Source: Trebouxia sp. TZW2008 (lineage: Eukaryota > Chlorophyta > Trebouxiophyceae > Trebouxiales > Trebouxiaceae). Taken from it: 64,000 nt of DNA. A program made the translations under genes and the position numbers. Of this stretch, positions 12,001 to 21,180 are shown piece after piece. The DNA is taken from NCBI GenBank assembly GCA_002118135.1, contig BDIU01000091.1, positions 186,001 through 250,000 on the forward strand. Direction: 5' to 3'. The notes beneath the pieces were generated by a model that was not told where the DNA came from, ran no database searches, and saw nothing but the letters and a program-made list of their open reading frames with translations. The stretch's first letter is position 1, and the number at the start of each line of letters is the position of its first letter.

Positions 12001-14351
12001 CAACCAGGATGCTACTGCTGAGGTTCATTGACCAGACTTGCAGGCATTCCTGTTGCCTGATGACGCTCCATTGCTGCTCTTTCACTGGACATGCCAGAAC
12101 CTCATTCGCTGAGCATACATGATTGTGGCAGACAATAAGACTTATCACTCTGCAGGCAAACTGGCAGGGTTTGCACAGCATGAACTGCTCCTCTGCACTC
12201 AACAGGCAGACAGGCGGCATTTGCATAGGTCAGATGCTTTGATGCAGTCAACCTTTGGGTCTGACGACAGGAGCCCGCCTGGATTGTCCTGGCTGGCGCT
12301 GTACAACAGCAGGGGCTATAGCCTTAGCCAGTTCCGCAGCATTGGTCCCAGCAAAGACTTGTTGGAAGATCTCCATGAGCAAGGGAGCCTCTGTCTTGAA
12401 AGGCTTCTGCACTAACATGCAGAGATGTAACAACTCAGCCAGAAGGGTCTCAATTGATGCACGCACGCGTAATCTGTCACTGTATCAGACAGTATTGTTG
12501 TTGAAAGAAACTGACTGTCCATTTCTTGCTGTGACACAATATTGGCAGAATGGAAGTTGACACGTGTCTCGCCCTGGTGGCGGTGTTGAACTGGCATTGC
12601 ATGCACGTTGAATACCATGGGGCCTTTCAAATGATGAGCAAGATCATCGCCAATGCAGACAAGTCTGTGTGCTGACCCGTCAAGCATGTCAAGTGAAATT
12701 CACTGGCAAATGCCTTTGCAAGGCACCGTGCAGAACTCTTGAAGGCATCAATGGTGTCCCATATGGGCGAGTGTTGATGCTCACCGCGTGAGCATGCTGT
12801 GCAATGACCAGAAGCAGCTCCATGATGTTGTCATCAAACATGCGAGTGATCAGCTCCTGACGCAACCTCGTCCTGTGATCACCCGCAGACCCTGCACAGC
12901 TGAAATGGTCAGGTGTTCCCTGATGCCCTTTGCAATACATCGCCTCTGCAATGTTGCAACATGTCATTGTGGAGAGCAACTGTTATCTCCAAACAGAAGC
13001 AGCCTGATTGGCTGGCAATGCAGCTTTACATCAGCGCTTCACTGTTACTTTGTGCTTGCTATATGTTTGGTGAGCCAAAACAAGCTACTGACCCTAGTGC
13101 ACTTTTACTGCGATGCCATCAAGGCATGTGATGCATGGTGTAGGCATGTCATGCGCACAGCATAGCCAGTCTCGGTCACTGACTGAAGGAGGCGAGTTGT
13201 CTTAGGCAGACACCTTTGTACAAAGAACGTTCCACCCTCTGCACTCAGTATGAACGGTGCATCTTCGCACAAGTCCAAACTGGTTGAGGACAGTCATATG
13301 CTCCAGTACATACCTAGCTGGGCCTGCTGAGCCTGTCTAGTATGCATGTTTAATGATGCATGATGATGCAGTGATCATTTGCGGTGGCTATCCTGTCCAG
13401 GATGGCATGAACATGTCGCGATTAAGTAAAAGTCAGTGTTACTCACTGAAACAAGGAAGCGAGTGGTCACCTGCAGTGGCAGCTCTGTCTGGGATGGCCA
13501 GCAAATTTCTGATGAAGGTGATCACCAGCTGCACAATGAGCCCATCTGCTTCTGTCATGCGGGGGTGCCTGCCTAGGGGCTCTGCGACCAGACCTACAAT
13601 GACCGCCATTGCATCCTTCTCCATGAATGCTTCTTTGACCAGTTGCATGTTTTCTGCCTGCAGCATTGCTCTGTGGACAGTGGTGATTGCCCGGAACATT
13701 TTCATGTGCATGGTTTGCAATGCATGCAAAGGATCTGTTGCATGTGTTGACTGTGCAACTCAGTGCAAAAGGGCATTGATCATCATTGGAGAAAGGTGCG
13801 CAGTGACTTGCTTGATTCAACCCAACATGCCTGTCAATGCACTCAGACTGACCTGCATGGCCTTGTTGTCGCTTGCAGGGTCAATGGGCATCGTCAAATA
13901 GGTTAACACTTTCACTGTAGAGGAAAGGAGTGTATTTGAGTGCAAACTCAGTGTTTTCAGCAAGTGCAACAAAGACTTGCAGCTTACATGCGTTGTAGAC
14001 AACTTCAGTCTCCTTTGGGTATGTCACGATGATGGGGACTAGGTCGCTCTTGGCGATGTTATACTGGCTCAACACCTGAAAGGCCTCTCTAGTTTCGCTT
14101 TCATCCTGACGCAGCAGCCTTTGCAAGTCCTTCAAACAGGCTGCAAGGCAAAATCACTGGTCTTGCGCTCCGCACAGCGTGCACAAGGAGTCAGCGATAA
14201 TGCGGCATTGCGGTGCGGCCTTACGCAGGCAGTCATCATCCTTGCTGTACACTTTATTTCCATTGTAGTCGGTCAAGACCGACCCCAGGCCTTTCACTAC
14301 TGACAGCAGCAGCTCCATGTCGATGTCCGGCATGGTAGCGAACCACGACAA
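1..14351 (-). CDS. TIM: TIMELESS/Tof1/Swi1 replication-fork protection protein, about 25 exons, 3' end cut
   Basis: TIMELESS (Tof1/Swi1) pairs with TIPIN at the replisome and couples helicase to polymerase and S-phase checkpoint. Exons read on the minus strand, high to low: 14225-14351, 13988-14140, 13853-13914, 13471-13657, 12785-12891, 12253-12406, 11225-11436, 9853-10071, 8956-9136, 8292-8485, 7792-7895, 7349-7506, 6477-6548, 6089-6201, 5549-5663, 5014-5090, 4630-4771, 4000-4109, 3325-3420, 3097-3142 (tentative), 2808-3001, 1932-2087, 1139-1291, 547-679, 1-43 (tentative). Phases close throughout. Family hallmarks: DCL-CLKDLQRLLRQDE and KVLTYLTMPIDP near the N-terminus, ARHARFGG, FVCFFRLAQLATAF, DLVQALHVILRMLDRL, NHCLVAFLKRIA, MFIELMFWKN, and C-terminal QLRKLGLKK repeats followed by an acidic Ser tail. 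Start could also be 14333. If the 547 donor is unused, a stop at 512 ends the gene. Two introns use GC donors (after 5549 and 4630). At least 1,100 codons, normal for the family. Confidence 0.88.
847..950 (+). repeat. Dispersed repeat family A, copy 1
   Basis: About 100 bp in a TIMELESS intron. It shares CAAACTGGTTG-AGACAG, TACCTAG.TGGGCCTGCTGAG and CCTAGC-CACGTTT with the other copies, and ends in an AATGAATGAAA tail. Confidence 0.75.
1340..1690 (-). repeat. Degenerate copies of the 5' part of TIMELESS exon 1139-1291
   Basis: About three diverged copies (roughly 1340-1430, 1465-1555, 1595-1685) of the acceptor side of the exon at 1139-1291 lie in the intron just upstream of it. The shared core on the plus strand is the GACATGTCCTC...CTTGTCCTC...CATAGAGAGCACGCAA stretch. 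The middle copy is weak. They are decoy exon starts, not needed for the reading frame. Confidence 0.55.
1780..1885 (-). repeat. Copy of the 3' part of TIMELESS exon 1932-2087
   Basis: The segment repeats the donor-side half of exon 1932-2087 (plus-strand core GACCTGTG..GTCAGTGAGTCT and CCATAGCCTTGAGCTG) downstream of that exon, about 145 bp away, with its GT donor included. Confidence 0.75.
2125..2560 (-). repeat. Three tandem copies (about 155 bp) of the 5' part of TIMELESS exon 1932-2087
   Basis: Copies of the acceptor plus first half of the exon are seen with spacing 157, 154 and 155 bp. The core GCCAGTCACACAGCGCTGCA occurs at about 2015 (real exon), 2172 and 2326, with a diverged version at about 2481. 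Each copy keeps a TGCAG-like acceptor and reads as a partial LKE(I/V)F-E-NGLKDCLQRC segment. Confidence 0.85.
2572..2690. repeat. Tandem repeat, about 45 bp, three copies
   Basis: Three successive units start with GCAGCAA and contain a TGCATCTTGA-like core followed by a CTTTGGAAA-like end. It lies in the TIMELESS intron between exons 1932-2087 and 2808-3001. Confidence 0.7.
4470..4572 (-). repeat. Copy of the 3' part of TIMELESS exon 4630-4771
   Basis: The block repeats the donor-side part of the exon at 4630-4771 (plus-strand core GCGTGGCCAG.TGCACCACC), again with a GCAAG-type donor. A short copy of the 5' part (core GGATGGCTTG) lies on the other side of the exon at about 4805-4850. Confidence 0.75.
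6845..7200 (-). repeat. Three copies of the 3' part of TIMELESS exon 7349-7506
   Basis: Copies at about 7094-7200, 6957-6995 and 6847-6955 repeat the donor side of the exon encoding ALHVILRMLDRLNTSG. The plus-strand core is GAGGTGTTGAGGC.GT, GCAGGATGACATGCAGAGCC. All lie downstream of the exon and keep donor-like GT positions. Confidence 0.85.
8135..8690 (-). repeat. Boundary copies on both sides of TIMELESS exon 8292-8485
   Basis: At 8135-8190 the donor-side half of the exon is repeated (core TCCCAGTCTTTCTCTGG.GC), and at about 8560-8690 the acceptor-side half is repeated (core CACACAGGCAAAG and a CCCTGC.CTGCT stretch). The intact exon lies between them, so upstream carries the 5' part and downstream the 3' part. 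Confidence 0.7.
9625..9790 (-). repeat. Two copies of the 3' part of TIMELESS exon 9853-10071
   Basis: Copies at about 9700-9790 and 9625-9665 repeat the donor side of the exon that encodes FFRLAQLATAF, including the AGCTCACCTGTTGTATGC donor context on the plus strand. The first still reads RDDFACVFRLAQLATAF but is not needed for the frame. Confidence 0.85.
10115..10830 (-). repeat. Four degenerate copies of the 5' part of TIMELESS exon 9853-10071
   Basis: Copies at about 10130-10250, 10300-10390, 10480-10610 and 10690-10830 repeat the acceptor side of the exon (plus-strand core AAGCTGCCAGCCTGCAGCAG and TTCCACAGCAGCTG). Several carry stops or frameshifts, so they are pseudo-exons in the intron upstream of the intact copy. 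Confidence 0.85.
10976..11190 (-). repeat. Two copies of the 3' part of TIMELESS exon 11225-11436
   Basis: Two units of about 120 bp repeat the donor side of the exon (core CTTGAGCTCTGG.ATGGC). Each also keeps an acceptor-like CTGTTTCAC-ACAG in a shared tail (GTGAAACAGTCAAAGCAAG), so each could be recognised as a small exon. Confidence 0.85.
11510..12110 (-). repeat. Six-copy tandem array (about 105 bp) of the 5' part of TIMELESS exon 11225-11436
   Basis: The core CTCCATTGCTGCTC..TCGC recurs at about 11541, 11646, 11751, 11852, 11961 and 12066, with the real exon at about 11400. Each unit holds a TAG|GTTCTGGCATG acceptor junction, about 50 bp of exon start reading MSS-RAAMERHQ, and about 55 bp of intron. 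Confidence 0.92.
13255..13355 (+). repeat. Dispersed repeat family A, copy 2
   Basis: This copy lies in the TIMELESS intron after exon 13471-13657. It keeps the core ACCTAGCTGGGCCTGCTGAG followed by CCTGTCTAG. Confidence 0.8.
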
Positions 14352-15173
14352 AGTCTAGAGTTCTGCAGGTTCCGTGAACCTGTTGCTGCAAGCCTGACAA
14401 TCCCTAAGAGTGACTGATCTTGCAAGTGATCACGGGCAGGCGAACTTGCAAAAGCAATAGATCAGAACGAGGCAGGTTATGCATCTGAAATCTTTGCTGA
14501 CAGTCTGCGGGCAGTTTGCAGAGAGAGAGAGAGCGCTGCGGGCTCCTGAAGCCCGTCTGCAAATGCGAACCTCATGCAGGGCAATGCAAGCCTGCTACCG
14601 CCATTTGACCGCCAATTTTGCATCTGTTATGATTGTGTGCAGCTGTCTGCCCAAAGCTTGATCACTACATCAACAAGGCTCCCAACATGGCTGTTACCCT
14701 ATCAGAATGCTGCCTCCACATCATGTTGCCCAGCCTGCAGAAACAAAGCTTGGCTGTTGAGCTAAAGCTGTTCAGCACCGCCAATCAGCCCCTGCCGCAT
14801 GTCTGATCGGGGCTTCTTATTGTAGACCTTTACAACGCATGCGATCGTGCCAGGTACAGCTGCAGCTAGGCTAGATGAGTTTGACTTGTTAGCTGAGACG
14901 TTTTGGGGTTGTGTGGGGTCATTTCCAGGGGTTGGGGGGTCATCCTCCATGCAACTGCTCGAGATGCGGGCTCAGCTTCCGGCTCTTCTTCTTTGTTGCA
15001 TCAGAGCAAGCCCATGACAACAGACTTGACTCAAAGCGGCGCATCTGCTGCAAGCTGGCTGCAGTCAGCAGGCTATTGACCGCTGAAGTTTGACAGCACA
15101 GAAGCTCTTGAATGGGGCGTCGGGGCCGCATGCGCACTGTACTGTGAGGCGGCCTCAAACTGCAAGAGCGGTG
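14352..15173. promoter_or_regulatory. Divergent 5' region between TIMELESS and the nucleoporin gene
   Basis: This 822-bp spacer separates two head-to-head start codons. It has a short GA run (GAGAGAGAGAG near 14522) and no TATA box or other motif I can support. The short open stretch at 14762-14950 on the minus strand shows no recognisable protein. Confidence 0.4.
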
Positions 15174-18100
15174 ATGGAGCGGCTCAAAAAGCTTGTGGAC
15201 TTGCCCCGTGCATGGATCTGGGGAAGCGATGGTAACATAGTCCCTGCAGCTGTATCGTGCTCGTTTGCTGAGTCTGACGTTCCAACAAACAATTCAAAAC
15301 TGAGCTATTGATCTGAGTTGCTATTTTCTGCCTCCAGGTGCCGTCAAGACACAGCAAGACACCGGGGAGCCGGCGCGGTACGTGCTGTTATCTACTGCCG
15401 TGAGTGCGCATCCGTAAACAGCTCCTGCCGTTGAAGCAGTTTGAGGTGCTTCACGCTGCTTGCAGGTTAGGCAAGCGTAAAGCCAGTGAGCGCACAGACG
15501 AAGCAGTCCAGGAAGGGCAGCACTCGAAACGGGCGGCTGTAGAAGCATCAGCGCCTGCGCATTCGACAGAGGCAGCTGCTGCACAGCTTACTAGCAAGCA
15601 AGATGCTGACATCACAGACCAGGCACCAGGACATACTCGACAGAGTCATACAAATGCTGCGCAGCGAGCTGCTGTACCACCTGGTACAGCCACAAGTCAG
15701 GGCTTCAAAAGGCGGCGACCAGAGGGATCGGAGCCGTTTGAGCACATTGGTGAGCCAAGTGCCTGCCATCAGCTCAGCAACAACAGTTTTAAATTAGCAC
15801 AGTGGATCTGTTTCTCATGTCAGCTTTGTCACAGGCTCGGCAGTATGTCAATCACATGAAATTGCTGCATTTGATGGTTCGAGTTGCCGCAAATTGCAAT
15901 TTGTACCTGTAGGTGATGCCTCAAAGCCGATTGTTAGCAAACGCTACCGGGTTGTTAGGGAGCCATTCACAGCCCCCTTGACGCCTGTGGAGCAGGCAAA
16001 CATGAATGCACAGCCAGTCAAGAAGACAAGGCGCCATCGTGTGCACTTTGCAGGTATCATCATGTAACTCGCATGTTGCCATCAGTAGGTCTGCTATGCA
16101 CATGGCCAGGTGTGCCATACGCAACTTGCTTTTTTATCAAACTTGCTACCTTGTGCATGACAATCGTGCTGTCTTTCTGCATGTATAGTTGCACTGGCCT
16201 GGTGTTTGACTTACGCTGGTGTGTTTGCAGCTTACCCCACTGCTGCTGGCAGTCATAGGCTGAGGTATATTCCCGGCAGCTATAAGGCTTGGAATCCCAA
16301 TGATGAGCTAGAGGACATGACCCGTCAGGAGCTGGCAACTCAGCAGACCAATCAAGGTTAGCATTCAGCCATTGCAATCCACCAACCCTGGCACTTGGTT
16401 CTCATCTGCATACACAGTGCATACTCACAGACTGCTTGGTCGTGCATGTGAAGTATCTGGCATGACGTGGCTTGCAGTCTGCTATTTTTGAAGCTCTGCT
16501 TAGCACTGATTGCAGTTCCATCTTGCAAGTTGCCAAATTTGGATGCTGCATTGATCTGAACAACAGCATGCTTTTCAAGAGTTGATAATTGTTGCAGGGC
16601 CGCCCAGAGTCCCCAGCTTGACTGGTTTGTCCAATGGCAACTTTGCACAGAGCTCAAGTGCAGCTGCACAATCTGCCCCTGCTAATACGCCTGGCTTCTC
16701 TTTTCCCACATTTCCACCAGCTACACAGCCACAACGTTTTCAGCCTGCTGCAGCTGTGGTCCCACCTGCCACAGCTGCAGCCAGCAGTGGCCCTTTGCCC
16801 CCCGCCTCTGCATCTTTGGGTGCTACGCCACTGACAGGAGGTGCCAATCTGCAGCTGTCAGCTCCTACCATCACTTCAGGTGCAAAATACACCTCCAGAG
16901 TCTGGCAGACAATACATATCACCCAGTTGCATACATGCATTTGTGACAATTCTTCCTGCCAAAAATGACAGTTGTCAGCAATGTTTGACTGTAGTGTGTG
17001 CATCTCTTGCTGGGATAATGCATGTATAGTGCAGACTGTCCTGTTTGCGACTTGCTGCATGGTGCTGCCTTCAAGGAGCGACAGCGGCTTTGTTTAAGAC
17101 GATGAACGTGTTGCAGGACCATCTCAGTCAGACCAAGCCAAACCATCAAGCGCACCTAGTGCTGGCTTCTTATTTGGTGCAGCACCTGCTAACAAAGCAG
17201 CTGCAGTAGCGCCCAGTGCTGCACCTGCTGGCCCAGCAAACTTCAACTTTGGTAGTCTAGCCACACCTGCTGCTGGAGCGGCCAACACTGCTACCACAGC
17301 TGGGGCAGCAGGCCCATTGAGCACCTCTGGTGGCTCTGCTGGGGCTGCCACCACTGCTGCACCTACAGCTGCAAATGGCGCAGCTGCAGCAAAACCCCAG
17401 CCGGCAGCAACAGGCTCAGCAGCAGCTCCTACTACAAGCTCTGCACTGCCGTTTGGAGGTCCTAGCGCTGTCACGGGCAGCATCTCAGCTACCAGCACAA
17501 CAGACACGAGCGATGCAGCCCCTAGCAGTGGCATGCCAACATCTGCTGCCGTGCCTGTGCCCAACTTTTCCTTTGGTCAGCAAGCACCAGCAAGCACCGC
17601 TGCTTCCAGTGCAACCAGCAGCCAGCCTAGCTTGTTCTCTGGAGCCACACAGGCTCAAACCTTGCTGCAGACAGCACCTGCCTTGGGTCCCACAAGTACT
17701 CCAAGCCTTGCTTTTGGCTCACAAGCATCAGGCCCTGCTGTTGCTGCTGCCAAGGCACCCTTTGCCTTTGGCTCCCAGCAGCAGTCTGCCCCTGCTGCGT
17801 CTGCTACTCCGTCCTCTGGTCTGTCTTCTGCTGGGCAAGCACAGAGCAGTGCTGCAGCTAGTACTAGTGCTGTATTTCCCAATCAAGCAGCATCTAGTGC
17901 AGCACCATCACAATTCACCTTTGGCGGTGCGCCAGCTGCCAGCAGTGGACCATCTTCCGCTTTCTTTCCCATGGGCAGCACACCAGCTGCAAGCTCCGGC
18001 ATGCCTGCGTTGGCGTTTGGCCAGCCTATGCCTCAGCAGTCAAGTAGAGCAGCTACTTTCAGCTTTGCTGCTAGCACACCAGCTGCTGGATTTGGTAATT

Positions 18101-20531
18101 CTCAGCCAGCGTCTGGCCCTGCTTCTGGTCCTGCCTTTGGAGGGTCGACACCTGCCTTTGGAGGGTCAATGCCTGCCTTGGGACAGACGCAAACAGGCTC
18201 TGCACCTGCAACTGGACAGACACAAGCAGGCTCTGCAGTAGGGTTTGGACAATCAGGGCCGGCTTCAGCCTCAACTGCTGGACAGTCTGGATCTGCTTTT
18301 GCATCAACCTTTGGCCAGTCTGCACCTGCCTCAGCACCCACCTTTGGACAGACGCCAGCAGCATCTGCACCAGCGTTTGGACAGACGCCAGCAGCATCTG
18401 CAACAGCGTCTGGACAGACGCCAGCAGCATCTGCACCAGCATTTGGACAGACGCCAGCAGCATCAGGACCAGCATTTGGACAGGCTCCTGCAGCATCAGC
18501 ACCAGCATTTGGGCCATCAAGCACTGCTGCTACTTTTGGCCAGTCAGGCAATACTCCTGCATTTGGACAGTCTGGCGGTTCCCTGGCCTTTGGCCAGTCC
18601 ACCACTGCTGCTGCATTTGGGCAGTCTAGCAGTGCTCCTAGTTTTGGGCAGCCAGGCAGCTCGCCAGCTGCATTTGGAGGCTTTTCTGGTGGCGCCGCTA
18701 GCTCTGCAGGGCAGTCTTCTGCTGCATTCACTTTTGGACAGCCTGGTTCTTCAGGTAGACTCTGCTTGTGCAGGGCTTCAACGTGAACCCAACCAAGGGC
18801 CGGGCACATGTGGTGACTCCATGCGACCCCATTGGCATGCTGATCTGCATGGCTTCTGTTTTGCCCTTGGGTTGCTACTGCCTATACAGTGTGGATTTGA
18901 ACCTTCCTGACTTGTCTGTAGCACACATGCAATGCGTTGAAAGCTCCGCTGCAACTGCAAAGTCACTGTCATTCAGGCATTTTTAAGCAATCAGCGCTGA
19001 AGGTGTAAAGCAAAAAGCTCAGAGAGCTGGCAATTTGGATGCAGGTAACAGCAACTTCTCCTTCAACAGCACTCCTGCCCAGACAGGATCTGCACCTGCC
19101 ATGTTTGGCGCGACAGCCAGTTCAGCTCCTGCCTTTGGGTCAACAACAGGTATGCAACAGATTACTTTCATTCTCTGGTCACACCTGTCAGCAACTGTAA
19201 AGGTGCTAACTTCCTGCACAGCTGCTTCTAGCCTATTCAGCATTCTGTTTGAGTCTGCCTGTCATGACACTTGAAACGTAAGTTGCCTTGTTAGACCTGA
19301 AAGCTGCAATTGAAAGCATGCCATACATCAGAGTCCTCCAGCCTTGCCTCTGGCTTAACCTTTTCACTGCCAGGCTGAAGGGCCATAGGCAGCCTCTTGC
19401 GTGCAAAATTAGGAGCCACGTTCTACAAGACAGCAGGACATCAAGGCAAGTCTGCACATGCGTTGCAAAACTGTCCATATCATTCTGCATTCTGTTATGA
19501 AGAATCCATTTCTGCTTGTGCTGAGATGCTGCTGCTGCTGTCACAGGCAGCACGCCAAGCTTTGGAACAGGCCCTTCCTCCAGCCCTGCTTTTGGTGGTG
19601 GTTTTGGAGCAAGTGGTAGCAGCCCAAGCCCCTTCCAGCCTGGTCCTTTCTCTGGTACTTTTGGCCAGCAGCAGCAGCAACCAGGGCCAACAGGATTCGG
19701 TGCATCCAACACAGCAGGTACTGCTCACATTACCTCAAATCAGCAGCCTGTAATCTGCCTGAGTAGGCGCATCTGACCATACAGCAGCCAGCCCGTCTTT
19801 TCATGGCCAACTTGCATAGTATTGATGCTGGCCTTGTAACACACTCGTCTTGTCTGCAGGTGGCATGAGCTTTGGAGGCGGTTCAAGCTTTGGACAGCAG
19901 CCAGCACCTGCTCAGCAGGTGAGGCTTGACAGATTTGCAGCAGATCCCGTACATTGCTTTATGTCAATTGCAAAGCTTGTCATGCTCTAAATTTGCTTTT
20001 TTCGTGTTATGCTTTTGGAGAGCAAAAGCACATTGTAAATGGCATGCTGTGCATGCAAATCTCCAAGGTATTGACTTGCAGTGACCCAGTTCTGACATCG
20101 CATAGCTGCACAGCTGCTTAAAGACAGCCGATCCAAATTTCAGATGCATGACGACGTCAGATGTGTGTTATGAGACCTGATGACCTGTTTTTGTCTTGCA
20201 GCCTACCATGTTCAGCGCGGCACAGGCTCAGTCAGCGCCAGCCTTTGGAGCTGCAAATGGATCCACACCCTCCTTTGCATTTGGTCAGCAGCCTAGCAAT
20301 GGCTCAGCTCCTACCTTTGGACAGCCTTCAGCGGCCCCTGCTTTTGGGCAGTCTGCAGCAAGTCCTGCCTTTGGTCAATCTGCTTCAGCTCCAGCATTTG
20401 GGCAGGCACCAGGAGGCATGGCCTCAAGTTTCAGTGGTTCATTTCAGTCAGGAGTCAGCACCTTTGCAGCAGGAACAACCAGCAATGCACCATCAGCACG
20501 AAGGAAAGTTGCTGTGAGGAGAAGAAAATAG
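15174..20531 (+). CDS. FG-repeat nucleoporin, NUP1/NUP136/NUP153 type
   Basis: Exons: 15174-15231, 15338-15377, 15466-15749, 15913-16053, 16231-16356, 16598-16879, 17117-18754, 19045-19149, 19547-19717, 19860-19918, 20202-20531; total 3,234 nt, 1,077 aa, all phases close. The N-terminus MERLKKLVDLPRAWIWG would form an amphipathic helix, as membrane-touching basket nucleoporins have. A basic region follows (KRKASER, KRRRPEG, KKTRRHR, possible NLS), then a short ordered motif RLRYIPGSYKAWNPNDELE. From about residue 300 the protein is Ala/Ser/Pro-rich with many FG dipeptides, mostly AFGQ, including a run of near-identical 30-bp units at 18340-18500. The C-terminus RRKVAVRRRK matches the basic tail of NUP153-type proteins and its plant functional counterpart. 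It should sit in the nuclear basket and bind importins through FG repeats. Exact orthology to plant NUP136 is inferred. Confidence 0.85.
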
Positions 20532-21180
20532 GACATTGAGCGTTTGCTACGACTATGACAGCACTGTCTAGAGGCAATGCATTGTTGTCGAGTTCTGCTG
20601 ATTGACGTTGAACAAGTAACAATCCTGTGTGTGGTGTTCACCTGCATGTAGCCTTGTGGTCATGCTATGCAGCCACCTCAGCATTTGCAATTGAATGCAA
20701 TAGATGACATAAGTTTTTGATTTTACACACACACAGGTGTCATGAGACAAGTTGCGTTCTGGTCTCATTGCATGCTTTAGCACAATTCAGCACTGTTGAC
20801 CGTTCTATGCTAGAAGACCCTTGTCAGAGCTTTTAGTCTTCAACCATGACTCTCAGCCTGTCACTGACCTAAAGTCAGCAGTATGCAAAACATGTAAACA
20901 GCTTTGCATGGCTTCAGAGAAAAGCCTGTTGTTCTTCGATTTTGCTGACTGCAGACGTGTCAAGATGTTGCACGACTAGCATTGTCCCTTTGTAATGTGC
21001 AGTAGCAAGGGAGGAAAGACTCCAGGCAAATTCTAGATGCACACAACAGAACAATGCAACCCAAAGCGAAGCAGCTAACTGTAGGTACACAAAAAAGCTA
21101 AAAGAGGAGCCATACCCTGATATACTGCAACAAAACACAGCCTACACATGTCAGTACACAAAAAGATGCATCACTGCATG
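20532..21180. other. Convergent intergenic spacer NUP/PDK1
   Basis: The spacer holds the two 3' UTRs. A TGTAA algal poly(A) signal at 20893-20897 could serve the nucleoporin gene. No gene is seen. Confidence 0.4.

Noticed and set aside
17317..18810. Long open frames on both strands over the FG-repeat region
   Set aside because: Codon periodicity of a GC-rich repeat keeps several frames open. Only the plus frame with FG dipeptides joins neighbouring exons in phase.
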